DNA from: Pseudomonadales bacterium | GTDB taxonomy: Bacteria > Pseudomonadota > Gammaproteobacteria > Pseudomonadales > JAHRWD01 | Direction: 5' to 3' | DNA: 64,000 bases | Assembly (NCBI GenBank): GCA_029210125.1 | Contig: JARGPR010000011.1 | Coordinates: 1-64,000 of the forward strand | Shown: in pieces, positions 57,101 to 64,000 of the stretch | How the letters are laid out: each line of letters begins with the position of its first letter | How positions within the stretch are numbered: the stretch's first letter is position 1 | The notes under the pieces: generated by a model | What the model was told of the DNA's origin: nothing | Database searches by the model: none | What the model saw: only the letters and a program-made list of their open reading frames with translations | Translations under genes and position numbers: made by a program

Positions 57101-57941
57101 GTGTGTGCAAATATCCACGCCCCGGGGAGCTGTTTGAAAACCAGGTGGGGCCTACATGGTACCAGGTCATGAAGGCACCAAAATCAAGAATATTTTGTGC
57201 GTAGTCGCTGTCTGTTGGTGAAAAAGTATAAGTAGAAACAGAACCGCCAAATCCCGCAGCTGCTTCAAGTCCGCTATTACCCCAAATGGCAACCGGATTC
57301 GGGTCGGTTGTCCCCGTCATGCTGTCAAGGCAGCGATAGCTATCCCAGGGCCCTGCGGTAGTTTCAGTGCCATTGTCAAAGTCAGCGGTATTGGAGTAAC
57401 AAAACTGGGTTCCCGCATTGCCACCCGAATAGAACGGTAGCGCTACATTATAATAAACGTAGTCGCCGGGGCTGCTGGTGTTTGGGGTGCGGTATTTTTT
57501 AGTCAGTGAGTCCCGCGGGTCGGTAGAGGCTGGGTTGTAGTTTGCTGGATCAAAGCTGGCATCATAGGGTGAATTATGCAGTTGTCTGCCGGAAACCCCT
57601 GTTTGCTGATATGCCATCAGCCCCATTCGCATCTGGCCGGCAAAATTAGTAATTAAATTCTGTACCGCGCCACGGGCAATTTCAGATTTGCTACCGGGAT
57701 CATCGCTGCCAACTGCTGCGCCACTTGCGGCCTCATCCATGCTGTTGGAGTTATCGAGTACTACCAAAACATTGGGCAGGTCGCTTGCACCCAGGTTGGA
57801 GATTGTAGGTGGATAGGCATCAAAATCCGCATTGCTTTCAGCCTGTAGATGGGGGCTTGAAGCGATAACCAGGCTTGTGAGAACCAGCGCGGCGCGGCGG
57901 TTTTGGATGGTGTTTTTTTTGTCTGTAGTAACTGTATTCAT
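54192..57941 (-). CDS. pilY1: type IV pilus tip adhesin/biogenesis factor PilY1
   Basis: PilY1, about 1249 residues, exported. After a signal peptide (ending near HLQAES) comes a von Willebrand A-like domain with the metal site LDNSNSMDE. The C-terminal half holds the PilY1 beta-propeller, including LYVGANDGMLHAFNAGFW and two calcium-site-like loops, DYDNDSTDEVW and DIDNDSVDD. It sits at the pilus tip with the minor pilins and takes part in surface sensing. A GTG at 57950 is an alternative start. It is the last gene of the minor pilin operon, and no pilE gene follows it in this window. Confidence 0.93.
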   Translation of the reverse strand: MNTVTTDKKNTIQNRRAALVLTSLVIASSPHLQAESNADFDAYPPTISNLGASDLPNVLVVLDNSNSMDEAASGAAVGSDDPGSKSEIARGAVQNLITNFAGQMRMGLMAYQQTGVSGRQLHNSPYDASFDPANYNPASTDPRDSLTKKYRTPNTSSPGDYVYYNVALPFYSGGNAGTQFCYSNTADFDNGTETTAGPWDSYRCLDSMTGTTDPNPVAIWGNSGLEAAAGFGGSVSTYTFSPTDSDYAQNILDFGAFMTWYHVGPTWFSNSSPGRGYLHTPIALLDATQTIALNIKLGTSQFILNQPTNPAFPLQNAGLTPLEGTLQTARNYFGGVVLPANEGGPAAAIPANVCSDKDFVVLVTDGLPSTDSSGSAVANPAVAIAAVAAEAANLLAAGVRTYVVGYALPEGVTPGILDSIAIAGGTSVSYMADDPATLSSTLTGIFTDILNRTSAGSAAAVISNNVAGEGALYQALYDPSVTIAGNNVTWGGRLHSLFIDSKGLFREDSFPPNGQLDDYATDAVVEMKYDSVAGVTKVYRYTNSGGNINSVTPTEHTLSELETIWDARDQLSSLTNLTTQRSYNAIITPTSGRHIFTWLDDDGDATAETTDGNGIVDSGETVDFVSASFPTGTASNLYRYLDVPSSDVTNLVNFIRGEEVTGLRSRTIDYDNDSTDEVWRLGDIIHSSPIVVGAPGQHYHTQYNDYSYQAYIDHYKDRRQVLYVGANDGMLHAFNAGFWNDSTTAFDLTNSAGTAVQHPLGSELWAYVPHNLLPHLQWLSDPNYAHVYYVDGEPKAHDVRIFADDATHPGGWGTILVVGMRFGGGENHLDIDNDSVDDTTTRSAYIVLDITDPESAPVLIAEITHPNLGYTLGTPTLVKQRAASLANGWNVPDVNNWYLAFGSGPIGTSALSHARSNQNARYYLYDLGDAALATVRPPGMVSGFPQALTDATSFAGSNTSVDWDFDYSDDAVYFGVTGYAAGADTGALKRMTVNSTASSSTFSTLLASSLPVVAAPYTLTDALGEHWVYAGTGRFLTNSDNAGISQQKFYGVKDSLSSSINTSNLLNTTNIQVFADGSILDPTQPSPHSVVVDSNTISNLDGLRTAIQGKEGWYINLDYDGTNPSARVGNTANSIGKTLLFVDYQPDSNACSPEGTSNLFALDFQTGTAPEHGALGFDSTVTNNSQSLAVASVSLGQGLSSEPVTHTNEDGDVQVITQSSTAAIGATGLTSATPDDGRQSWRVIENWRK

Positions 57942-58001
57942 AATACCCACGCTTAGCTTAGGATGGCGGATGGCTGTTTATTGGGTCAACACTTGATGGC
58001 A

Positions 58002-58334
58002 CTAGTACAAAATTACTTCGAGCAGTTGTTTCTCACGGTTTAGCTTTAGCTGAACTTTCCCCTTTGTACGCCCTTGGCTATTGGTAGGTGATTCGGCGGT
58101 TGGCAAACGTTGATCGAGGACTGGGATATATTGTGTTGAGTAGGTCCCATGGCTGGTAACAATTTTTTGTGGGTGTAGCTCTAACAGGTCGGTATAAACG
58201 TAACGAGTGTCATTTACCGCGCCAGACCTGGGGCTGTTTCCATTCCCCTCTGTGGTCATCGAATAACCAAAGGGTGAAACCAGTAGCAGCACATAGAGTA
58301 AATTGCGTGTGAGAAATTTTTGGATGGTTCGCAT
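58002..58334 (-). CDS. small exported protein between pilX and pilY1
   Basis: A 110-residue protein with an N-terminal signal peptide (hydrophobic at about 11-24, FGYSMT following). The mature part is polar, with basic repeats near the end (GRTKGKVQLKLNREKQ). I do not recognise a domain. It has about the size of PilY2 of Pseudomonas, but PilY2 lies after pilY1 while this gene lies before it. Its position within the minor pilin operon points to a pilus assembly role. Confidence 0.7.
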   Translation of the reverse strand: MRTIQKFLTRNLLYVLLLVSPFGYSMTTEGNGNSPRSGAVNDTRYVYTDLLELHPQKIVTSHGTYSTQYIPVLDQRLPTAESPTNSQGRTKGKVQLKLNREKQLLEVILY

Positions 58335-58360
58335 GGAATTACCCTTTAACGGTTGTTAAA

Positions 58361-58969
58361 TTAGCCTTTAGAGAATATGGATTGCAGCATGACCGGGCTG
58401 GTGGGGGTGCCACCGTAGCCAAGAGCAGTAATACGGAATAATTGGCAATCGTAGGGAGGTCCTATGGGACTACCGGAGCAATCGACGTCATCCAGATATT
58501 CAATGATGTATCGGGCGGTTACCGCAACGCCGGGTATCGCTGTACCTGTGTATTCGATCGAACGGCCATTGGTAGTCCATACCTCAAGGCTGGTTCCACC
58601 ACATCCAGTTTCCCAACGCTCAGGTGTAAAATCGCCTGTGCAGAAGCCTGCGCTGGTAGCTTTGTTACGCGCCTGTTGGTTGCGATTAATGTAGTAACCC
58701 CGTGAAGTGCAGTAGCCACCGGCGCAGGTATCATTGGCAAGCGTTCTGGCGTCGGTCGAGTTGGCTACCTGTTCACCTTCCTTAAGTGCTGCTTCAGCTG
58801 CCTGAAAACCCAGTTGCCGATGTCGATCATTATTCGACATTTTTAATTCCAGTTTGGAGGATGAAATAGAGCTAATGCCAATAAAGGTGATGACCAGCAA
58901 TATGACCATCCCGATGATCAGTACGCTACCTTTTTGCTGATGCTGGAGATTCCCAATATGATTGTGCAT
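58361..58969 (-). CDS. pilX: minor pilin PilX-like
   Basis: A 202-residue minor pilin with a type III signal: QQKG-SVLIIGMVILL, with predicted cleavage after Gly14. Position +5 is Ile rather than the usual Glu, as in tip pseudopilins that cap the filament, such as GspK. The soluble part has several Cys. It is the gene before the small ORF and pilY1, and after pilW. The PilX name rests on order and length. Confidence 0.85.
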   Translation of the reverse strand: MHNHIGNLQHQQKGSVLIIGMVILLVITFIGISSISSSKLELKMSNNDRHRQLGFQAAEAALKEGEQVANSTDARTLANDTCAGGYCTSRGYYINRNQQARNKATSAGFCTGDFTPERWETGCGGTSLEVWTTNGRSIEYTGTAIPGVAVTARYIIEYLDDVDCSGSPIGPPYDCQLFRITALGYGGTPTSPVMLQSIFSKG

Positions 58970-58982
58970 GATGATTCCTGTT

Positions 58983-60134
58983 TTATTGCAAACCGCGATT
59001 GCGCAATTGAATGGTAGTGGTCAGTGTTCGTCTTGCGGCCAGGTCGGTGGGGGTTACGGTAGTGGCCGATGCCACAGTGGTAGGGTTTGTATTGGCCAGA
59101 AAGGTATAGTCCTGAGCGGTTGTAAGGATATCGGAGGGGGTTTTCATCAATAGTGCTAGCCGTACCGCGATGACATCTTCCCAGTCCCAGGTACCGGTGC
59201 CATCCACATCAACCGTGTTGGCATCGACGTATCGATCCACCACACCGTAACCGGCGGTGCCTATCGCGTGCTGGTCTACACCGTACAACAGCTCCATATC
59301 TTCAACACCCTCTACCAGCTCCTCTGCGACCAGCGAATTATTGTTCAGACGCCAAAGGGAGGGGGTGCCGTTCGCACCGTTGCGAATAAAATAGGTCATG
59401 GATTGTACGACCAGTATCTCGGAATCGGTCCCGTAGGTGGTCCCCAGGCTGTTGCTGCTGTTGCAAGCAACGCCGTTACATCCGGTTCCTACACCCACGC
59501 TGTGAACGACATTTAATTTTGCAGCGCCGGGAGCATTGGTTGAGGTGACACGGAATACGTCGATATTGGTGTGATCAGTGAGAACCACTACGTCGCCATC
59601 TTGAATGTTGCAGGTATTTCCCTGATGTACTTGCACCGGGTTGTTGACGTTTGCCATTGTGGAAATTAATTGACCACCGCAGGAGTTACCGGACTGAATG
59701 GTGATCAGATCGGTGTTGCTTACCACCGCACCCAGGCTAGCGGAGTTGGTGGGAGCGCTAGGGGTCCAATTTGTACCATCCCATTGGTAACCCTTGATCA
59801 TGTTGGCTGAGTCAAAGGGCAGAGGCGGCGCTGGGTTTGCCGTTACCGTGGTAGAAGCGGAGCCGTCGGCAATAGTGAACCCAAGGTAGCCTGCTTCACG
59901 AATATCGTTGGTCATGACATCAAGGGCAAATCGGCCGCTTTCCTGCATTCGGGATAGCTCTTCGCCGACGACAAAACTTGTTTTGCTGGTTACAGCTACC
60001 TGCACAACACCTGCGATCAGGGTTACACCAATTACCATGGCGATCATCAGTTCTGCCAAACTGAAACCTCGAGATCGGATGCCGGTATTATCGGTTGGCG
60101 CAGATTGTTGAAAAAGTTTGTTAGGCATATTCAT
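58983..60134 (-). CDS. pilW: minor pilin PilW
   Basis: A 383-residue minor pilin, long for the class as PilW usually is. The prepilin motif RG-FSLAELMIAMVIG places cleavage after Gly23 and Glu28 at +5. The C-terminal domain is large and Asn/Thr-rich, and its last segment TTIQLRNRG is typical of PilW. It starts three bases after pilV and ends 13 bases before pilX. Part of the tip complex with FimU, PilV, PilX and PilY1. Confidence 0.92.
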   Translation of the reverse strand: MNMPNKLFQQSAPTDNTGIRSRGFSLAELMIAMVIGVTLIAGVVQVAVTSKTSFVVGEELSRMQESGRFALDVMTNDIREAGYLGFTIADGSASTTVTANPAPPLPFDSANMIKGYQWDGTNWTPSAPTNSASLGAVVSNTDLITIQSGNSCGGQLISTMANVNNPVQVHQGNTCNIQDGDVVVLTDHTNIDVFRVTSTNAPGAAKLNVVHSVGVGTGCNGVACNSSNSLGTTYGTDSEILVVQSMTYFIRNGANGTPSLWRLNNNSLVAEELVEGVEDMELLYGVDQHAIGTAGYGVVDRYVDANTVDVDGTGTWDWEDVIAVRLALLMKTPSDILTTAQDYTFLANTNPTTVASATTVTPTDLAARRTLTTTIQLRNRGLQ

Positions 60135-60137
60135 GAC

Positions 60138-60638
60138 TTAAAGCAAAGTAGATATATTTAGGCTGTAATTATTGCGGTTACCGTTGCTGTCGTTGTCCTT
60201 CCATTGAACCGTAACCGTAACTTCAGCACCGGTAGGGCCTAGCGATAAGGCCACAGCACCGTCGCCGCCAGGAAGGCTGTCTGCAAGTAGATATTTCCAG
60301 GCTTCCTGGTCGTACACCGCTAACTGGGCCGGTGTGCAAGTGCTTGTTTCACAGTTGGATGCGACCACTGTGCCGCCGATTGCAATGGCGTAGTTTGTAG
60401 TGGTGCTGGCAATGGTTTTGTTCGCTCGCATTCGATCTACAATTTCATATGCAAGGGTATTGGCAGCGGAGCGGTAGTATGAATCCTGGCTGTTTCTCAT
60501 TGAGGTAGCTTGTAGCTGGGCGATGCCAAGCATCGATACGGAAAGAATGGTCGCGGTAACCATTACCTCGATCAGGCTAAAACCGGATTGCTTGTGCCCG
60601 ACCGACAAATGGCGGGTATTCACCAGTGTTATGGGCAT
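60138..60638 (-). CDS. pilV: minor pilin PilV
   Basis: A 166-residue minor pilin with prepilin motif SG-FSLIEVMVTATIL, cleaved after Gly19, Glu24 at +5. The LAYEIVDRMRANK segment that follows the hydrophobic helix is characteristic of PilV. It overlaps fimU by 10 bases and is followed closely by pilW. Confidence 0.93.
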   Translation of the reverse strand: MPITLVNTRHLSVGHKQSGFSLIEVMVTATILSVSMLGIAQLQATSMRNSQDSYYRSAANTLAYEIVDRMRANKTIASTTTNYAIAIGGTVVASNCETSTCTPAQLAVYDQEAWKYLLADSLPGGDGAVALSLGPTGAEVTVTVQWKDNDSNGNRNNYSLNISTLL

Positions 60639-61189
60639 GTTAAATCGGTCCCCAATATATCTTCGTGTATGTTGTTGGCATCAGAATCGCGGCTTTTTCG
60701 TACCATTCCCGAGGACGATACAATCACTGCACGGCTGTATTTTGCATCGTCATCACCGGGGCAACCGATGAAGGTGCCGGTCTGGTTTGAATATCCGGTG
60801 TTCAGGTACTGCATCATCGATGTGTCTGTTGCGGATAGCCTTAGATCATTGCCACCGACAACGGCACCGGTGACTGAAATGAGTTTATCTGTACCATCGA
60901 TTGTTCCGTTTTCATTTTCGTCGGAAAACAGTATCCAGCCGTCAGCCCAGCTGCCGGAACAGGTCGCCTGGTCATTGCTGCTGCAAACTGAAACTGTCAG
61001 GCCTAGGGTTACGGCTTCACTGCGTGCCTCGGTGAGGGTGGTCTGGATATCATTGACCGTGGATGCAACGCTGTTTTTGTTAATGCTGCCGGTAAAGCTA
61101 GGCACTCCGACCATGAGTACGATCGCGGCGATTGCGACAGTAATCATCAATTCGATGAGTGAAAAACCCTTTATGTTGTGCTTTTTCAT
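60629..61189 (-). CDS. fimU: minor pilin FimU/FimT (GspH family)
   Basis: A 186-residue minor pilin, first of the operon. The prepilin peptidase site is KG-FSLIELM after Gly8, Glu13 at +5. The GspH/FimT domain features NDIQTTLTEARSEAVTLG and the CSSNDQATCSGSWADGWILFSDENENG stretch. FimU and FimT cannot be separated with certainty, but the position before pilV favours FimU. The order fimU-pilV-pilW-pilX-pilY1 is as in Pseudomonas. Confidence 0.9.
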   Translation of the reverse strand: MKKHNIKGFSLIELMITVAIAAIVLMVGVPSFTGSINKNSVASTVNDIQTTLTEARSEAVTLGLTVSVCSSNDQATCSGSWADGWILFSDENENGTIDGTDKLISVTGAVVGGNDLRLSATDTSMMQYLNTGYSNQTGTFIGCPGDDDAKYSRAVIVSSSGMVRKSRDSDANNIHEDILGTDLTCP

Positions 61190-61668
61190 GATCTGGTTTT
61201 TTGGGGACTCGTGGTGATTTTTATGGCTCTACGGATATAGTCAGCTCATTAAGTTGATAATATTTTGAGTAAATTATAGACGCCGGTTTGGATCCTGCTG
61301 TCTGAAGCTGTGAGGAAATTCACATTTCTGCGGGTTTAATATTGCTGTCAAAAAAGCAGCTTATTTGCTTGAATAAACCGTCAAATATTAGCTAGTAAAA
61401 GTTGCTCTTGGTGTTTCTTGAATTGTGTTTGGTAGGTATTATTTATTTGACTTTTTAGCGACCTTAATTAGTTGCTAGACATTTTTTGAGTTTCGTTGTC
61501 TATTGGAGTTGCTTCCGGTTATGGCGTTAGTGATTTGAATGAAAACGGTATTGTTTCGGAGGTTATTTTTTTCTCCTACAATTTAGGTCAAGAAACCGGC
61601 GTGCGTAGCTTTAGGAAATAGTATTTTTTGCCTTTTTGTAAAGGCCAACCTATCAATAGGTGAATGGA
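61190..61668. other. divergent intergenic region fimU / aceE
   Basis: AT-rich region of 479 bases that must hold promoters for both the minus-strand pilin operon and aceE. I see a TATAAT on the minus strand (next entry) and a palindrome over the aceE ribosome binding site (61648-61661). No ORF is convincing. Confidence 0.6.
61273..61302 (-). promoter_or_regulatory. candidate promoter for the minor pilin operon
   Basis: TATAAT on the minus strand (61278-61273) with a poor -35 near 61297-61302 (GACAGC). Transcription would start about 77 bases before the fimU ATG. Confidence 0.35.
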
Positions 61669-64000
61669 ATGACCCAGGAAATTGAGCAGCAGGATATTGA
61701 TCCGCAGGAAACCAAAGAGTGGCTGGATGCACTTCATTCGGTTTTGCGCCATGAAGGCCCCGAGCGAGCATATTTTCTGTTAAAGCGGTTGGTGGATGAT
61801 GCCAATCGTAAAGGCATGAAGTTACCCGCCTCTATTACCACGCCCTACGTTAATACGCTGTCGGTCACGGAAGAGAAAAAAATACCGGGTGATCCTTATA
61901 TGGATCGGCGTATCCGTTCATTGATTCGCTGGAATGCCTTGGCAATGGTGATGAGAACCAATATCGCTGACCCGGATCTAGGTGGTCATCTTTCCAGTTT
62001 TTCCTCCAGCGCCACCTTGTATGACATTGGCTTTAATTACTTTTTTCATGCGCCAACCGACCAGCATGGTGGTGACCTGGTATTTATTCAGGGGCATTCT
62101 TCGCCAGGGATTTATGCGCGCTCTTTTCTTGAGGGCCGTCTGGATGAAAGAGACCTGGATCGCTTTAGAAGAGAGGTCAGTGATGGCCTTTCATCTTACC
62201 CACATCCCTGGTTGATGCCGGACTATTGGCAGTTCCCCACGGTTTCGATGGGGCTGGGGCCAATTCAGGCGATCTATCAGGCCCATGTGATGAAGTACAT
62301 GGACAATCGAAATTTGCTCGATGCTGGTCAGCGCAAGGTATGGGCGTTTTTGGGTGATGGTGAAACCGATGAGCCAGAATCTTTAGGTGCAATCGCATTG
62401 GCTGGGCGCGAAAACCTCGATAACCTGATCTTTGTGGTGAATTGCAACTTACAACGCCTTGATGGCCCAGTACGTGGCAATGGAAAAATAATTCAGGAGC
62501 TTGAGGGGCAGTTTAAAGGGGCTGGGTGGAATGTCATTAAAGTGATTTGGGGGCGTCACTGGGATCCGTTGCTTGAGATGGATAGCAAGGGTTTGCTGCG
62601 AAAACGGATGATGGAGGTAGTGGACGGTGATATGCAAAACTATAAAACTAGAGGCGGTGCCTACACCCGGGAGCATTTTTTTGGTACAGATCCTGAACTG
62701 TTGAAACTGGTCGAGCACCTGTCCGATGATGATATTTATCGGCTTAATCGTGGCGGCCATGATCCCTTTAAGGTTTACGCCGCCTATGCAGAAGCTGCGA
62801 ACCATAGTGGTCAGCCAACGGTAATTCTGGCGCAGACCGTGAAGGGTTATGGTTTCGGCTCAGCAGCTGAGGCACAGAATACGACCCATTCGGTTAAAAA
62901 ATTAGATCTTGAAAGTCTCAAGGATTTTCGTGATCGATTTGCTATTCCGCTAAATGATGAAGAGTTGGAGAAGGTGCCTTTCTATAGACCGCCGCAAGAT
63001 AGTCCGGAGATGCGATATATGCATCAACGCCGCCAGAAGTTAGGCGGGTACCTGCCCCAGCGTAGATCAAAACTGGAGCCCCTTACTGTACCTTCGTTAG
63101 ATGCGTTCGAGGCGGTGACGAAAGGCAGTGGTGAACGATCGATCTCAACCACGATGGCAATGGTGCGTATTTTTTCTGCACTGGTTAAAGATTCTAATGT
63201 CGGTAAACGGATCGTACCGATTGTAGCGGATGAAGCCCGCACCTTCGGTATGGAGGGCATGTTTAGGCAGTTGGGAATCTACTCAGCAGCGGGACAGCTG
63301 TACGAACCGGTCGATGCTGACCAGATGATGTTTTATAAAGAGACCAAGGATGGCCAGATTCTCCAGGAAGGTATCAATGAGGCGGGTGCATTTGCAGCCT
63401 GGATGGCGGCAGCCACCTCATACAGTCATCACAACGTACCGATGATTCCGTTTTACATTTTTTATTCCATGTTTGGTTTCCAGCGTATTGGCGATCTGGC
63501 ATGGGCTGCCGGAGATATGCAGGCGCGAGGTTTTTTGATTGGCGGTACATCTGGTCGTACCACACTAAATGGCGAGGGTTTGCAGCATCAGGATGGACAT
63601 AGCCATTTAGCGGCTGCAACCATTCCAAACTGCGTAGCCTATGACCCGACCTATAGTTACGAGTTGGCGGTCATTATTCAAAACGGCATGAAGCAGATGT
63701 ATGAGCAGGACCATAACGGCTTCTATTACATCACGGTAATGAACGAAAATTACGTACAACCGGCTATGCCCAGCGGCGCGGAAGAGGGCATTATCAAAGG
63801 TATGTATTTGCTGAAACCGTGGAACCCCGATGCGGATAAGAACTTGCGAGTTCACCTGCTCGGTTGCGGTGCAATCTTAAGAGAGGTAGAAGCCGCAGCG
63901 GAAATTCTGGAAGAACAGTTCGGTGTCAGCGCGAATGTATGGAGCGCAACCAGCTTTAATGAACTGCGACGCGACGGTATGAGTGTCGAAAGATGGAACC
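61669..64000 (+). CDS. aceE: pyruvate dehydrogenase E1 component, homodimeric type (partial, cut by right window edge)
   Basis: The N-terminal 777 residues of the E1 decarboxylase of the pyruvate dehydrogenase complex; the usual length is near 890. It converts pyruvate to acetyl groups for E2. The thiamine diphosphate motif runs from GDGETDEPE to NLDNLIFVVNCN, and further hallmarks are FGMEGMFRQLGIYS, SMFGFQRIGD and GTSGRTTLNGEGLQHQDGHSH. The ATG at 61669 has AGGTG at proper distance; the ATG five bases before it is followed by an immediate stop. aceF is expected next, beyond the window. Confidence 0.98.
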   Translation, partial: MTQEIEQQDIDPQETKEWLDALHSVLRHEGPERAYFLLKRLVDDANRKGMKLPASITTPYVNTLSVTEEKKIPGDPYMDRRIRSLIRWNALAMVMRTNIADPDLGGHLSSFSSSATLYDIGFNYFFHAPTDQHGGDLVFIQGHSSPGIYARSFLEGRLDERDLDRFRREVSDGLSSYPHPWLMPDYWQFPTVSMGLGPIQAIYQAHVMKYMDNRNLLDAGQRKVWAFLGDGETDEPESLGAIALAGRENLDNLIFVVNCNLQRLDGPVRGNGKIIQELEGQFKGAGWNVIKVIWGRHWDPLLEMDSKGLLRKRMMEVVDGDMQNYKTRGGAYTREHFFGTDPELLKLVEHLSDDDIYRLNRGGHDPFKVYAAYAEAANHSGQPTVILAQTVKGYGFGSAAEAQNTTHSVKKLDLESLKDFRDRFAIPLNDEELEKVPFYRPPQDSPEMRYMHQRRQKLGGYLPQRRSKLEPLTVPSLDAFEAVTKGSGERSISTTMAMVRIFSALVKDSNVGKRIVPIVADEARTFGMEGMFRQLGIYSAAGQLYEPVDADQMMFYKETKDGQILQEGINEAGAFAAWMAAATSYSHHNVPMIPFYIFYSMFGFQRIGDLAWAAGDMQARGFLIGGTSGRTTLNGEGLQHQDGHSHLAAATIPNCVAYDPTYSYELAVIIQNGMKQMYEQDHNGFYYITVMNENYVQPAMPSGAEEGIIKGMYLLKPWNPDADKNLRVHLLGCGAILREVEAAAEILEEQFGVSANVWSATSFNELRRDGMSVERWN

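Noticed and set aside
60588-61217. 209-codon open frame on the plus strand
   Set aside because: Antisense of fimU and its upstream region. The prepilin signal and GspH features support the minus-strand gene.

Overview
The window is chromosomal DNA of a gammaproteobacterium. The evidence is the gene order mraZ-rsmH-ftsL-ftsI-murE-murF-mraY-murD-ftsW-murG-murC-ddlB-ftsQ-ftsA-ftsZ, the rplM-rpsI-petABC-sspA-sspB block, lpoA-yraN-diaA divergent from rsmI, and Pseudomonas-like pilGHIJ-chpA and fimU-pilVWX-pilY1 clusters. Base composition is moderate. A nickel superoxide dismutase with its protease, found in marine bacteria, suggests a marine member near the Pseudomonadales/Cellvibrionales; that placement is inference. 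I saw no insertion sequence, prophage, tRNA, rRNA or CRISPR array.

Layout. 1-5.4 kb (minus strand): a YbhGFSR-type ABC efflux operon. 5.6-9.6 kb: an acyl-CoA ligase, a MaoC hydratase, an alpha/beta hydrolase and a DUF2333 membrane protein. 9.6-15.5 kb: xthA, rplM-rpsI, the cytochrome bc1 operon petABC, and sspA-sspB. 15.5-19.3 kb: diaA, yraN and lpoA on the minus strand, rsmI on the plus strand. 19.4-19.75 kb: the RNase P RNA gene rnpB. 20-37.1 kb: a complete division and cell wall cluster that ends at a strong terminator after ftsZ, with no lpxC following. 37.1-38.07 kb: a spacer without a credible gene. 38.07-48.4 kb: a Pil-Chp chemosensory cluster for type IV pili, preceded by two small exported proteins that look like the PilJ sensor domain. 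48.8-49.6 kb: sodN-sodX. 49.8-54.1 kb: purL and a NIF3-like gene. 54.2-61.2 kb (minus strand): minor pilins and PilY1. 61.7 kb to the right edge: aceE, cut by the window end.

How it fits together. The dcw cluster supplies peptidoglycan precursors (MurC-F, MraY, MurG, DdlB) and the divisome (FtsL, I, W, Q, A, Z). It is probably driven in part by a promoter before mraZ that carries TGGGN repeats at 10-bp spacing, as expected for MraZ binding. LpoA activates a cell wall synthase. The Pil-Chp system (PilG, PilH, PilI, PilJ, ChpA, ChpC) and the minor pilins with PilY1 form one functional group for twitching motility and surface sensing, split here by about 6 kb of unrelated genes.

The most interesting points are the two signalling-domain-free PilJ-like periplasmic proteins, the absence of pilK and chpB beside a reduced ChpA, a small ORF linking pilJ to chpA, an rsmH gene whose best-supported start is an ATA codon, and the nickel SOD pair with palindromes upstream.
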